This document shows positions 1 through 7,187 of a stretch of DNA of 14,737 nt, piece by piece. Every line of letters starts with the position of its first letter. Position 1 is the stretch's first letter. Both the position numbers and the translations under genes were made by a program. This stretch comes from an uncultured Comamonadaceae bacterium (GTDB lineage Bacteria > Pseudomonadota > Gammaproteobacteria > Burkholderiales > Burkholderiaceae): assembly GCA_946482115.1 (NCBI GenBank), contig CAMLQP010000046.1:1-14737 (forward strand). Direction: 5' to 3'. Under the pieces are notes generated by a model. It saw only the letters and a list, made by a program, of their open reading frames with translations, ran no database searches and was not told where the DNA came from.

Positions 1-1
1 T

Positions 2-445
2 TTCAACTTCGACATCCCCTTCAATGCCGAGGACTATGTCCACCGCATCGGCCGCACCGGCCGCGCCGGTGCCTCCGGCCTCGCGGTGTCCTTTGTCACC
101 GCACGCGACGCGCGGCTGCTGGGCGACATCGAGAAGCTGATCGGCAAGAAGGCCGAGTTCGTGGCGCTGGAGGCGGACAACGCGCCGCGCGGCGGCCGCT
201 TCAACGACGGCCAGCGCGTCTGGAAAGAGGCGTCGGAATCGCGCGACGATGCGCCCCGGCCCCCGCGCGTGCCGCGCCCGGCCCGCGTGCCGGCCGACCC
301 GTTCTTCGACAAGCCCTACGAACCCAGCCTGGCCGCCGAAGGCGCCAAGGCCGCGTGGGAAGGGGCCGACAAGCCGCTGCGCAGCGTGTCGCCCAACATC
401 AAGACCAAGAAGAAGGTCGCCGCGCTGTTCAAGGCGGTGGGATGA
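2..445 (+). CDS. DEAD-box ATP-dependent RNA helicase, C-terminal fragment (RhlE-like)
   Basis: This is the 3' end of a DEAD-box RNA helicase; its start lies before the window. The frame is open from base 2 and encodes 147 residues. Near its beginning is helicase motif [12 protein letters not shown], which contributes to ATP hydrolysis in superfamily 2 helicases; the preceding residues ([12 protein letters not shown]) are the usual lead-in. About 40 residues later the RecA-like core ends, and a basic, proline- and arginine-rich tail follows, typical of RhlE-type helicases that bind structured RNA such as rRNA during ribosome assembly or mRNA during decay. The tail ends in a lysine-rich stretch ([15 protein letters not shown]). 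The gene is convergent with apaH, with only 10 bases between stop codons. The family is sure; the RhlE subgroup is a guess because motifs I-V are not in view. Confidence 0.93.
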   Translation, partial: FNFDIPFNAEDYVHRIGRTGRAGASGLAVSFVTARDARLLGDIEKLIGKKAEFVALEADNAPRGGRFNDGQRVWKEASESRDDAPRPPRVPRPARVPADPFFDKPYEPSLAAEGAKAAWEGADKPLRSVSPNIKTKKKVAALFKAVG

Positions 446-447
446 GG

Positions 448-465
448 GCCGGCTGTCAGCCCGGC
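448..465. other. small hairpin between convergent stop codons
   Basis: GCCGGCT (448-454) can pair with AGCC-C-GGC (458-465), with one bulged C and a 3-base loop. It spans the gap between the helicase stop and the apaH stop, and enters the last codons of apaH. There is no T-tract on either strand, so it is only a possible weak terminator or RNA 3'-end protector for the convergent transcripts. Confidence 0.3.
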
Positions 466-1283
466 ACCTGTTCCTGAGGACATTCGACCTTCAGCACTTC
501 TGCCACTTCTCCGTCGGCACCCAGACGCGCCGCACTGAGGCAGCCGCCCCACACGCAGCCCGTGTCCAGCGCCAGCAGGCCGGGGCGCTGCAGCAGCCCC
601 AGCGTGGACCAATGCCCGAACGCCACCCGGCCGGCCAGGCTGCGCCTGCCCGGCACCTCGAACCAGGGCATGAAGCCCGGCGGTGCCGCTCCGGCGCCAT
701 CCTTGGTCGCGAATTCCATCGTGCCGTCGGTGCTGCAAAAGCGCAGCCGCGTGAGCGCGTTCACCACCACGCGCCAGCGGTCCGGGCCCCGCAGGTCGTC
801 GTGCCAGCGGTCGGGCTGGTTGCCGTACATGCGGGCCAGAAAGGCCGGCGGATCGGCGCGCAGCGCGTCTTCCACCTCGGCCGCGAGCGCGAGCACCTGG
901 TCCGCATCCCACTGCGGCAGCACGCCCGCATGCACCAGCAGCCAGCCCTCTTGCACCAGTGCCAGCGGGCGCCACGTGAGCCAGTGCAGCAGTGTGCCGC
1001 GGTCGGGCGCGGCCAGCAGCGGCGCCAGCGTGTCGTGCCGGTGCGCGGGGCGTATGCCGTGTGCCAGCGCCAGCAGGTGCAGGTCGTGGTTGCCCAGCAA
1101 GGCCTCGGCCGCGCCGTCGAGCGCGCGCAGGCGCCGCAGCACGGCCAGCGAGTCGGGCCCCCGGTTCACCAGGTCGCCCAGCACGACGAGGCGGTCGCGG
1201 CTGGGCGAAAAACCGATGTGCGCCAGCAGCCGCCCCAGGGCGGCGTCGCAGCCTTGCACATCTCCAATCAGGTACAGTGACAT
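456..1283 (-). CDS. apaH: Symmetrical bis(5'-nucleosyl)-tetraphosphatase (diadenosine tetraphosphatase)
   Basis: ApaH hydrolyses Ap4A symmetrically to two ADP in the cytosol, limiting stress-linked dinucleotide polyphosphates and, in enterobacteria, Np4 caps on RNA. The 275-residue protein is the usual length for the family (E. coli about 280). The metallophosphoesterase metal-binding motifs are clear: GDVQGC at 7-12, GDLVNRGP at 36-43 and GNHD at 64-67, followed by the later HAG motif in LLVHAGVLPQW. The first motif has Gln where many phosphoesterases have His (GDxHG). The ATG at 1281-1283 was chosen because the protein then begins MSLYLIGDVQG, matching the family N-terminus; the frame stays open upstream, but only as a shadow of the divergent gene. 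No Shine-Dalgarno precedes the start, and a CATAAT hexamer lies 6 bases before it. It is convergent with the helicase gene. Confidence 0.96.
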   Translation of the reverse strand: MSLYLIGDVQGCDAALGRLLAHIGFSPSRDRLVVLGDLVNRGPDSLAVLRRLRALDGAAEALLGNHDLHLLALAHGIRPAHRHDTLAPLLAAPDRGTLLHWLTWRPLALVQEGWLLVHAGVLPQWDADQVLALAAEVEDALRADPPAFLARMYGNQPDRWHDDLRGPDRWRVVVNALTRLRFCSTDGTMEFATKDGAGAAPPGFMPWFEVPGRRSLAGRVAFGHWSTLGLLQRPGLLALDTGCVWGGCLSAARLGADGEVAEVLKVECPQEQVPG

Positions 1284-1289
1284 TCGCAA

Positions 1290-1295
1290 ATTATG
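1290..1295 (-). promoter_or_regulatory. candidate -10 element of apaH
   Basis: On the minus strand this reads CATAAT, one mismatch from TATAAT, and ends 6 bases before the apaH ATG. Transcription would begin at or next to the A of the start codon, giving a leaderless mRNA. No convincing -35 lies 16-18 bases upstream. The hexamer overlaps the ATG of the divergent gene, so the two start signals are physically interlocked. Confidence 0.3.
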
Positions 1296-2579
1296 GACAT
1301 CCTTCTGATCGTCTTCCTGACGGTGCTCAACGGGGCCTTCGCCATGTCGGAGCTGGCCCTGGCTTCCAGCCGCAAGGCCCGCCTGCTGGCGCTGGCCGAA
1401 TCGGGCGACAAGGGCGCGCAAACCGCCCTGCAGCTGCTCGACAACCCGACCCAGTTCCTGTCGTCCATCCAGGTCGGCATCACCTCCATCGGCATGCTCA
1501 ACGGCATCGTCGGCGAGGCCGCGTTCAGCGGCCCCCTGGCCGACCGGCTGACTGGCTGGGGATTGCCTGCCGGAACGGCCGACATCACGGCCACCGCGAT
1601 CGTGGTGGTGATCATCACCTTCGTCACCATCGTGTTCGGCGAACTGGTGCCCAAGCGCATCGGCCAGATGTACCCCGAGCAGGTGTCGCGCTGGGTGTCG
1701 CGGCCCATGGCCTGGGTGGCGCGCATCGCCCGGCCCTTCGTGAGCCTGCTGTCCCTCACCACCCATGCGGTGCTGGCCCTGCTGCCCTTCAAGGGCGGTG
1801 ACAACCAGCAGGTGACCGAAGAGGAGATCAACGCCAGCCTGGAGGAGGGCGTGGACGCCGGCATCATCGAGGCGCACGAGCACCAGATGGTGCGCAACGT
1901 GTTCCAGCTGGACGACCGGCAGCTGACCTCCATCATGGTGCCGCGCTCCGACGTGGCCTGGCTGGACGCCGACGAGCCGCTGGACGAGGCGGTGCGCCGC
2001 GCAACGGCCGGCGCGCACTCGTGGTACCCGGTGTGCCGCGGCGGCCTGGACGACGTGATCGGGGTCGTGCACCTGCCGCGTCTGCTGACCCTGCAGGCCG
2101 ATGGCCAGACCGGCGGCCTGCAGGCGTTCGCGGAGCCGGCCGTGTTCGTGCCCGAGACGCTCAGCGGCATGGAGCTGCTGGAGCAGTTCCGCGCGCGCGC
2201 CACGCGCATGGTGTTCGTGGTGGACGAGTACGGCGTGGTGCAGGGCATCCTGACGCCGCTGGACATGCTGGAGGCGATCACGGGCGAGCTGTCGCCGCAG
2301 ATGCCGGTGGATGCCTGGGCCACGCCGCAGGACGATGGCAGCTGGCGCGTGGACGGCGCCATGCCGGTGGCCGAGCTCAAGGCCCGCCTGGACATCAAGG
2401 AGCTGCCCGACGAGGACAGGGGCCGCTACAACACCGTGGCGGGCCTGATGCAGACCGAGGCCGGCGAACTGCTGGCCGTGGGCGATCGGGTGGAGGTGGC
2501 GGGCTGGTGCTTCGAGGTGACCGAGCTCGAAGGCCGCCGCATCGAGCAGGTGCGCATCACACCGAGTGCCGCCACCTGA
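1293..2579 (+). CDS. CNNM/CBS/CorC_HlyC-domain membrane protein (HlyC/CorC family transporter)
   Basis: This 428-residue inner-membrane protein has the full CorC/HlyC architecture. Residues 1 to about 185 form a CNNM transmembrane domain with hydrophobic segments near 1-20, 55-80, 98-120 and 140-165, and the conserved FGELVPKRI. A cytosolic CBS pair follows at about 205-330, where the second CBS has the typical FVVDEYGVVQGILT stretch. A CorC_HlyC domain occupies about 345-425. The family is linked to Mg2+/Co2+ efflux or tolerance, with CBS domains sensing nucleotides; the substrate cannot be read from sequence, and 'hemolysin' in older names is not supported. An in-frame TGA at 1278-1280 leaves ATG 1293 as the first start, which fits the family's N-terminus (MDILLIVF...NGAFAMSE). 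There is no Shine-Dalgarno, and only 9 bases separate it from the divergent apaH start. Confidence 0.93.
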   Translation: MDILLIVFLTVLNGAFAMSELALASSRKARLLALAESGDKGAQTALQLLDNPTQFLSSIQVGITSIGMLNGIVGEAAFSGPLADRLTGWGLPAGTADITATAIVVVIITFVTIVFGELVPKRIGQMYPEQVSRWVSRPMAWVARIARPFVSLLSLTTHAVLALLPFKGGDNQQVTEEEINASLEEGVDAGIIEAHEHQMVRNVFQLDDRQLTSIMVPRSDVAWLDADEPLDEAVRRATAGAHSWYPVCRGGLDDVIGVVHLPRLLTLQADGQTGGLQAFAEPAVFVPETLSGMELLEQFRARATRMVFVVDEYGVVQGILTPLDMLEAITGELSPQMPVDAWATPQDDGSWRVDGAMPVAELKARLDIKELPDEDRGRYNTVAGLMQTEAGELLAVGDRVEVAGWCFEVTELEGRRIEQVRITPSAAT

Positions 2580-2602
2580 ACCGGGAACGCGGCGGAGCCG
2601 CC

Positions 2603-2626
2603 CTTCGACACGCTCAGGACGGTCCG
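2603..2626 (+). repeat. degenerate copy of a dispersed TTCGACA-GCTCAGGAC intergenic repeat
   Basis: The bases CTTCGACACGCTCAGGAC followed by GGTCCG resemble the short dispersed intergenic repeat (TTCGACAGGCTCAGG-GCGAACGG type) common between genes in betaproteobacteria and some other phyla. From general knowledge, full copies are often paired as an inverted repeat; here only one diverged half is visible. It lies in the convergent gap after the CorC-type gene. Confidence 0.4.
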
Positions 2627-2634
2627 CTTGCGTT

Positions 2635-2679
2635 GCCCCCCCTTTTTGGGTGACGCGCCGCCAGGCGCGGCGCGGGGGG
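2635..2679. terminator. GC-rich hairpin in convergent gap (possible bidirectional terminator)
   Basis: CGCGCCGC (2654-2661) pairs perfectly with GCGGCGCG (2667-2674) around a 5-base loop. A run of seven C (2636-2642) can pair with the G run that ends at 2679, giving a larger cruciform. It fills the space between the CorC-type gene and the fccB stop codon. No U-tract follows directly on either strand (TTTTT lies inside, at 2643-2647), so it is a structured 3' end for both transcripts rather than a canonical intrinsic terminator. Confidence 0.45.
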
Positions 2680-3963
2680 TTACCCCAACATATCGGCCCA
2701 GATGTTGCGGGCCCAGCCCATGGCGTAGGCGCCTTCGAGTTCGCTGGCCGCGCTGGAAACCCCGCCCGAGCCCTGCACCGTGACCATGGTCTTCTGTGCC
2801 GCGTCGTAGCGGTGCACGCTGGCCACGTGCACCACCTCTTTGTCGGAGACGAAGCTGTAGCAGGTGTTGGCGTACAGCGGCTGCTGGAGAGGCTCCTTGC
2901 CCATCAGCAGCGCCAGCACCGCGGCCGCGCAGGTCTTGCCGTGCTGGTTGGCCATGTGGCCCGACTTGGGCATGCCCGGCGCGATCTGGATCGCGTCACC
3001 CAGCACGTGGATGTTCTTCGCAGCCTTGCTTTCGAAGGTCAGGAAGTCCACCTCGCACCAGCGCCTGTTGGCGGTGGCCAGGCCCGCGTTGGCGGCGATG
3101 TCGCCCGCGCGCATGCTGGGCACCACGTTCAGCACGTCGGCCTTGAGGTCGTTCTCGAACTCGAACTTGAGCGTGTTGGTGGCCGCGTCCACGTCGGTCA
3201 CGCGGTGCTTGGGCCGGTATTCGATGATGCCGGCGTAGCGGTCGGTCCAGGCCTTCTTGAACAGCGGGCCCTTGGAGGTGACGTCGTCGTTGGCGTCGAG
3301 CAGCAGCACCTTGCTGCGCGGCTTGGCCTGCTTGAAGTAGTGCGCGATCTGGCAGGCGCGCTCGTAGGGGCCGGGCGGGCAGCGGTAGGGCGCGAGCGGG
3401 ATGCTCATCGCGTAAACGCCGCCGTTGGGCATGGCTTCGAGCTGGCGGCGCAGCGCGGCGGTCTGCGAGCCGGCCTTCCAGGCGTGCAGCACCTTGTCCT
3501 TGGCGGCCTGGCTGGCCATGCCGGGCAGGGTCTCCCACATGAAGTCCACGCCGGGCGAGAGGATCAGGCGGTCATAGGGCAGCTCGGCTCCGCCGGCCAG
3601 CTTGACGACGCGCTTGTCGGCATCGATGCTGGCGGCCATGTCGCGCACGACCTTCACGCCATGGCGCCTTTCCAGCGCGTCGTAGGGCGTGGTGATGTCG
3701 GCCATGGTCTTGCTGCCGCCCAGCACCAGATTGGAGATGGGGCAGGAGACGAAGGCGGCGTTGGGCTCCACCAGCGTGACCTGGATCTTGCCCTCCGACC
3801 ACATGCGCAGGTACTTGGCCGCGGTGGCGCCACCGTAGCCGCCGCCGACGACGACCACGCGCGGACCCGCGCCCGTCATGGGGGTGGCGCAGCCACCCAG
3901 CAGGCCCAGCGTGCCCAGCGCGGCACCCGCGCCCATCGTTTGAACGAGTTGACGACGTTTCAT
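2680..3963 (-). CDS. fccB: Flavocytochrome c sulfide dehydrogenase, flavoprotein subunit (FccB/SoxF family)
   Basis: FccB is the FAD subunit that oxidises sulfide to sulfur outside the cytoplasm and passes electrons to the cytochrome subunit. The 427-residue sequence starts with a twin-arginine region (KRRQLVQ, residues 2-8), a short hydrophobic stretch and a lipobox-like LLGGC with Cys25, so Tat export and lipid anchoring are predicted. The FAD Rossmann motif VVVVGGGYGG is at 36-45, with the ribose-binding acidic residue at Glu66. Cys195 (in PYRCPPGPYER) and Cys368 (in YANTCYSF) fit the redox disulfide of the Allochromatium enzyme by position and context. HVLGDAIQI is the second FAD-contact segment. 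fccA lies 10 bases upstream; the ribosome site GAGGAG overlaps the fccA stop, so the two are coupled. Related sulfide:quinone reductases are less likely because of the adjacent cytochrome and the exported N-terminus. Confidence 0.92.
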   Translation of the reverse strand: MKRRQLVQTMGAGAALGTLGLLGGCATPMTGAGPRVVVVGGGYGGATAAKYLRMWSEGKIQVTLVEPNAAFVSCPISNLVLGGSKTMADITTPYDALERRHGVKVVRDMAASIDADKRVVKLAGGAELPYDRLILSPGVDFMWETLPGMASQAAKDKVLHAWKAGSQTAALRRQLEAMPNGGVYAMSIPLAPYRCPPGPYERACQIAHYFKQAKPRSKVLLLDANDDVTSKGPLFKKAWTDRYAGIIEYRPKHRVTDVDAATNTLKFEFENDLKADVLNVVPSMRAGDIAANAGLATANRRWCEVDFLTFESKAAKNIHVLGDAIQIAPGMPKSGHMANQHGKTCAAAVLALLMGKEPLQQPLYANTCYSFVSDKEVVHVASVHRYDAAQKTMVTVQGSGGVSSAASELEGAYAMGWARNIWADMLG

Positions 3964-3973
3964 GGGGCGCTCC

Positions 3974-4276
3974 TCAGGGTTTCTGGGCCGCGAAATAGGC
4001 GGCGAGTTGCTGGATCTGTTCGTCGCTGTAGCCCTTGGAGAGCTGGTGCATGATGGTCGCGGGGCGGGTGCCGGCCTTGAACTCCATCATGGCCCGGGTG
4101 AGATCGGCGGCGCCCCGGCCCGCCAGCGGGATCATGCCGGGCTGCGCGCGGCCGTCGGTGCCGTGGCAGTTGGCGCAGGCGGCGGCCCAGACCTTCACTT
4201 GCTCGACCTGCGCGTGGGCACCGAGACCGGGCAGGCCCAGCGCGCACAGCGCCAGGATGACAGGCATTTTCTTCAT
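3974..4276 (-). CDS. fccA: Monoheme class I cytochrome c, partner subunit of sulfide dehydrogenase
   Basis: This 100-residue protein has a Sec signal peptide (MKKMPVILALCALG..., likely cleavage after AHA, residue 22). The mature part of about 78 residues holds one heme-binding CANCH motif (34-38); Met76 in TIMHQLSKGYSDEQI is the probable sixth ligand. The Met-containing motif with KGYSDEQI is typical of FccA-type cytochromes, and the gene directly precedes fccB, so it probably accepts electrons from the flavoprotein in the periplasm. Unlike the diheme Allochromatium FccA (about 21 kDa), it has one heme and half the length. GGAGA sits about 7 bases before the ATG. A separate role as a small soluble cytochrome c cannot be excluded. 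Confidence 0.88.
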   Translation of the reverse strand: MKKMPVILALCALGLPGLGAHAQVEQVKVWAAACANCHGTDGRAQPGMIPLAGRGAADLTRAMMEFKAGTRPATIMHQLSKGYSDEQIQQLAAYFAAQKP

Positions 4277-4341
4277 GGTGTGTCTCCAGTGGGTGAGGCC
4301 GCCGATTCTTTCACAGCGACACCCCTTTGGGTAGCGCGGGG
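4277..4341 (-). promoter_or_regulatory. Intergenic stretch between EAL-protein gene and fccA
   Basis: These 65 bases follow the TAA of the EAL-protein gene and precede the fccA ribosome site. In mRNA sense the first part reads CCCC-GCGCT-ACCC-AAA-GGGGT, where the C run right after the stop can pair with the G run (or ACCC with GGGT around AAA). The same layout follows the fccB stop. No clear promoter for fccA is visible, so fccAB may be read from upstream or from a promoter I cannot recognise. Confidence 0.35.
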
Positions 4342-7176
4342 TTATGCGGAGGCGCGCGATCGCAGCCAGGGCAGCAGTTCGGACTCGGGCAGCGGGGGGC
4401 TGAACCGATAGCCCTGGAAGCCGCTGCAGCCCAGATCGACCAGCGCGTGGAACTGCTCTTCCGTTTCCACGCCCTCGGCGATCACGCGCAGGTCCATCTG
4501 GCGGCCGATGGCAACCATGGCGCCGATCAGCGGGTGCTGGCGGCCCCGGTCCAGCTCGTGCACGAAGCTCTTGTCGATCTTGAGTTCGTCAAGCGGCAGG
4601 TCGCGCAGGTAGGCCAGCGAGGAGTAGCCGGTGCCGAAATCGTCGAGCGCAATCTGCAGGCCGATGGCGCGCAGACGGGCCAGTTTCTCGATGGCGGCGC
4701 GCACGTCGTAGAGCAGCGCGCTTTCGGTCAGCTCCAGCGTGAGGCTGGTGGCCGGCACGCCACTGGCCCCCAGCGCCTGCTGCACCAGGTCGACGAAGTC
4801 GTCGCGGGCGAACTGCCAGGCCGATACGTTGACCGACACCCGGTGCCCATAGGCCACGCCAGCGTCGCGCCAGACGGCCACCTGCTTCAGGGCCTGCCGC
4901 AGCACCCATTGACCGATCGGCTGGATCAGGCCGGTTTCCTCGGCCACCCGGATGAAGCGATCGGGCGGCACGACGCCCAGCCGGGGATGCCGCCAGCGCA
5001 GCAGGGCCTCCAGGCCCAGCTGGCGCCCATGACCGTCGACCTGGGGCTGGAAGACCAGGTGGAACTGGTCGCGCTCCAGCGCTTCGTGCAGGCCTTTCTC
5101 GATCTGCAGCCGCTCCTGGGCGGATGCCAGCATGTCGGCCTGGTAGGCCTGCACACCCTTGCGACCGTTGCGCTTGGCGCGGTGCAGTGCCATGTCGGCG
5201 CGGCGCAGCACGTCGCGCTCGCTGGTGTCGCCGTCCGGGAACACGGCCAGCCCCACGCTGGCCGCCACGTTGAGCACCTGCGGTCCGCAGTGCACCGGGC
5301 GTGCCAGGTCGGCCAGCGCGGCGGTGGCACGGGCATGGGCGTGCTCCTGCGCCTGCTCGGCCGTCACGCCTGGACGCGGGGGCAGCACCATCACGAAACC
5401 GTCACCATCCAGCCGGGCCACCAGCGCGCCTTCGCCCGCCAGCCGCGACAGCCGACGGCCCACCTCGCAGAGCACCTGGTCGCCCATGTCATGTCCCAGC
5501 GCGTCATTGATGGTCTTGAAGTGGTCCAGGTCCAGCATCAGCACGGCGCCATGGCCCTGGTGCGCGCGAGCGCTGGCCAGAGCCTGCTGCAGGTGCTCGT
5601 GCAGGCGCGATCGGCTGGACAGGCCGGTCAGGTAGTCTTCGTGGGCCAGGCGGCGCAGGCGGCGCTCGGCCTGTTCGCGGCGCATGTCGGCTCCGGTGCG
5701 TGCAGCCAGGATCTCGAGGATGTCCATGGCCAGCCGCGGGGGGGCCATGCGCTCGCGGTGCAGCACCACCATGAGTCCCATCACCTCCCCCTGGGCGTCG
5801 GTCAGCGAGGTGCCGATGTAGCTGTCTATGCCCATCTCGCGCAGCAGCGAGTCCTGGGGAAACAGGCTCTGTACATGGCCGTCGTGCACGCAGGTGCCGC
5901 TGTCCATCACGTCGGCGCAGGGCGTGTCGGCCAGCGGGTAGCTGAAGTTGGGCGCGATCGCGCCACGGCTGTACAGGGCCAGCGTGTGGGCCGTCGGCGT
6001 CGGGTGCCGGTCCACCCGAGCAATGAAGGCATGATCGGCGCGGAACAGGCGCGCGAGCTGTTCCACCAGGTGGTTCAGGTGAACATGCCCTTCGCCGGTC
6101 GCGGGGCCGAGCGCCAGGTCGCGCAGTACGTTCTCCATGCGCTTGCGATCGGTGATGTCGGTGGAGATGCCTCCCACGGCGACGACCGAGCCGTCGGATC
6201 CGCGCAGTGGAAAACGATGGGTCAGGTAGGTGCGATCCTCTTCGCGGTGGCGCAGCACCTCCTCGAACGTCAACGTGGTGCCGCTGGCGATCACGGCCCG
6301 GTCCTTGGCCAGCAGGTCCTCGGCCACCGCGCCTTGCCACAGGTCGTGCAGGGTCCGGCCCGGCAGTTCATCGACCGTGGAGCCGTTGAGGACGGCATAG
6401 CGCTCGTTGGCCAGCAGGAACAGGCCGCGCGCATCGCGCAGGTAGATCAGCGCCGGCACCTGGTCCAGCACGGTCTGGTTGTTGCGCTGCGTCTGGCGCC
6501 AGCGCGACTGTATGGCCGCGCTCAGGCCCAGCACCATCACCAGCATCCCATAGACCCCCAGGGGCATGAAATCGAGAACGCCCTGGCGGGCCAGCACGCC
6601 TTGCATCGTCGCCGCCATGAAGGCCAGCAGGCCGCCCAGGGCCCAGCGGGTATTGGCGGCGCCACGCAGCCGCCACAGCGCCGCCAGGGCATACAGGGTG
6701 ACGCCCAGCAGCCCCAAGGTGGCGAGCGAGAACCAGGGGTTGATCTGGCCGACCACCCGGGTCCAGGACTCGCCCCAGGGCAGGGGCGCGGTCACCAGGG
6801 CGTCGATGCGCAGGTACTGCATGCTGAAGGGCAGCACCAGGTTGGACACGCCGAGACCGGCGAACAGCACCGTGAACCCCCACAGCAGCGCACGCGGCCG
6901 CCAGCCGGTGAATTCGGCGATGAACCAGGGCACCAGCGTGTAGATCAGCGCGGCCAGCATCAGATTCCAGCGCAGCGCCAGGACGAAGGTGTCCCGGTCC
7001 GTGGCCTGGATCAGCTGGGCCTGCGTGACGGCGAACAGCGCGGCGCTGGCGCACAGGGTGACCATGTAGGTATGCAGCAGGCGGTCGCCCGGCGCGCGCA
7101 GGTTCAGCAGGTGATGCAGTGCCGCATAGGTGGAAAAGCCCACCAGGAGATAAAGGCTGGGCTGTATCAGCGACAT
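4342..7176 (-). CDS. Membrane-bound c-di-GMP protein: 7TM-PAS-GAF-degenerate GGDEF-EAL
   Basis: This 944-residue inner-membrane signalling protein probably hydrolyses the second messenger c-di-GMP. Residues 1-222 contain about seven hydrophobic segments (near 7-26, 33-55, 65-90, 95-117, 147-168, 177-197, 201-222), a possible ligand- or membrane-sensing module. A PAS domain follows at about 230-345 (ending ISTDITDRKRME), then a GAF-like domain at 355-490. The GGDEF domain (about 505-670) keeps the metal-site stretch DLDHFKTIND from 549, but its signature is DGDGF at 590-594, with the catalytic Glu lost, and no RxxD inhibitory site. The EAL domain (about 690-935) looks complete: EALLRW from Glu723, NVSA, ELTES, DDFGTGYSS from Asp845, KIDKSF, AEGVET and FQGY. 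ATG 7176 follows the upstream epimerase stop by 11 bases; no Shine-Dalgarno is obvious. Longer readings upstream overlap the epimerase and are not used. The sensed signal is unknown. Confidence 0.93.
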   Translation of the reverse strand: MSLIQPSLYLLVGFSTYAALHHLLNLRAPGDRLLHTYMVTLCASAALFAVTQAQLIQATDRDTFVLALRWNLMLAALIYTLVPWFIAEFTGWRPRALLWGFTVLFAGLGVSNLVLPFSMQYLRIDALVTAPLPWGESWTRVVGQINPWFSLATLGLLGVTLYALAALWRLRGAANTRWALGGLLAFMAATMQGVLARQGVLDFMPLGVYGMLVMVLGLSAAIQSRWRQTQRNNQTVLDQVPALIYLRDARGLFLLANERYAVLNGSTVDELPGRTLHDLWQGAVAEDLLAKDRAVIASGTTLTFEEVLRHREEDRTYLTHRFPLRGSDGSVVAVGGISTDITDRKRMENVLRDLALGPATGEGHVHLNHLVEQLARLFRADHAFIARVDRHPTPTAHTLALYSRGAIAPNFSYPLADTPCADVMDSGTCVHDGHVQSLFPQDSLLREMGIDSYIGTSLTDAQGEVMGLMVVLHRERMAPPRLAMDILEILAARTGADMRREQAERRLRRLAHEDYLTGLSSRSRLHEHLQQALASARAHQGHGAVLMLDLDHFKTINDALGHDMGDQVLCEVGRRLSRLAGEGALVARLDGDGFVMVLPPRPGVTAEQAQEHAHARATAALADLARPVHCGPQVLNVAASVGLAVFPDGDTSERDVLRRADMALHRAKRNGRKGVQAYQADMLASAQERLQIEKGLHEALERDQFHLVFQPQVDGHGRQLGLEALLRWRHPRLGVVPPDRFIRVAEETGLIQPIGQWVLRQALKQVAVWRDAGVAYGHRVSVNVSAWQFARDDFVDLVQQALGASGVPATSLTLELTESALLYDVRAAIEKLARLRAIGLQIALDDFGTGYSSLAYLRDLPLDELKIDKSFVHELDRGRQHPLIGAMVAIGRQMDLRVIAEGVETEEQFHALVDLGCSGFQGYRFSPPLPESELLPWLRSRASA

Positions 7177-7187
7177 GGATGCCGGGT

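Noticed and set aside
1254..1278. A possible plus-strand promoter TTGCAC...TACAGT for the CorC-type gene
   Set aside because: The spacer is only 13 bases and both hexamers are weak matches.
1284..2072. An in-frame N-terminal extension of apaH to 2072, giving 538 residues
   Set aside because: The extra part is antisense to the CorC-type gene and has no domain. The family N-terminus starts exactly at the ATG at 1283.
2566..4053. A 495-codon plus-strand frame opposite fccB
   Set aside because: It is antisense to a clear FccB protein, and its own translation is low-complexity Gly/Ala/Val/His without motifs.
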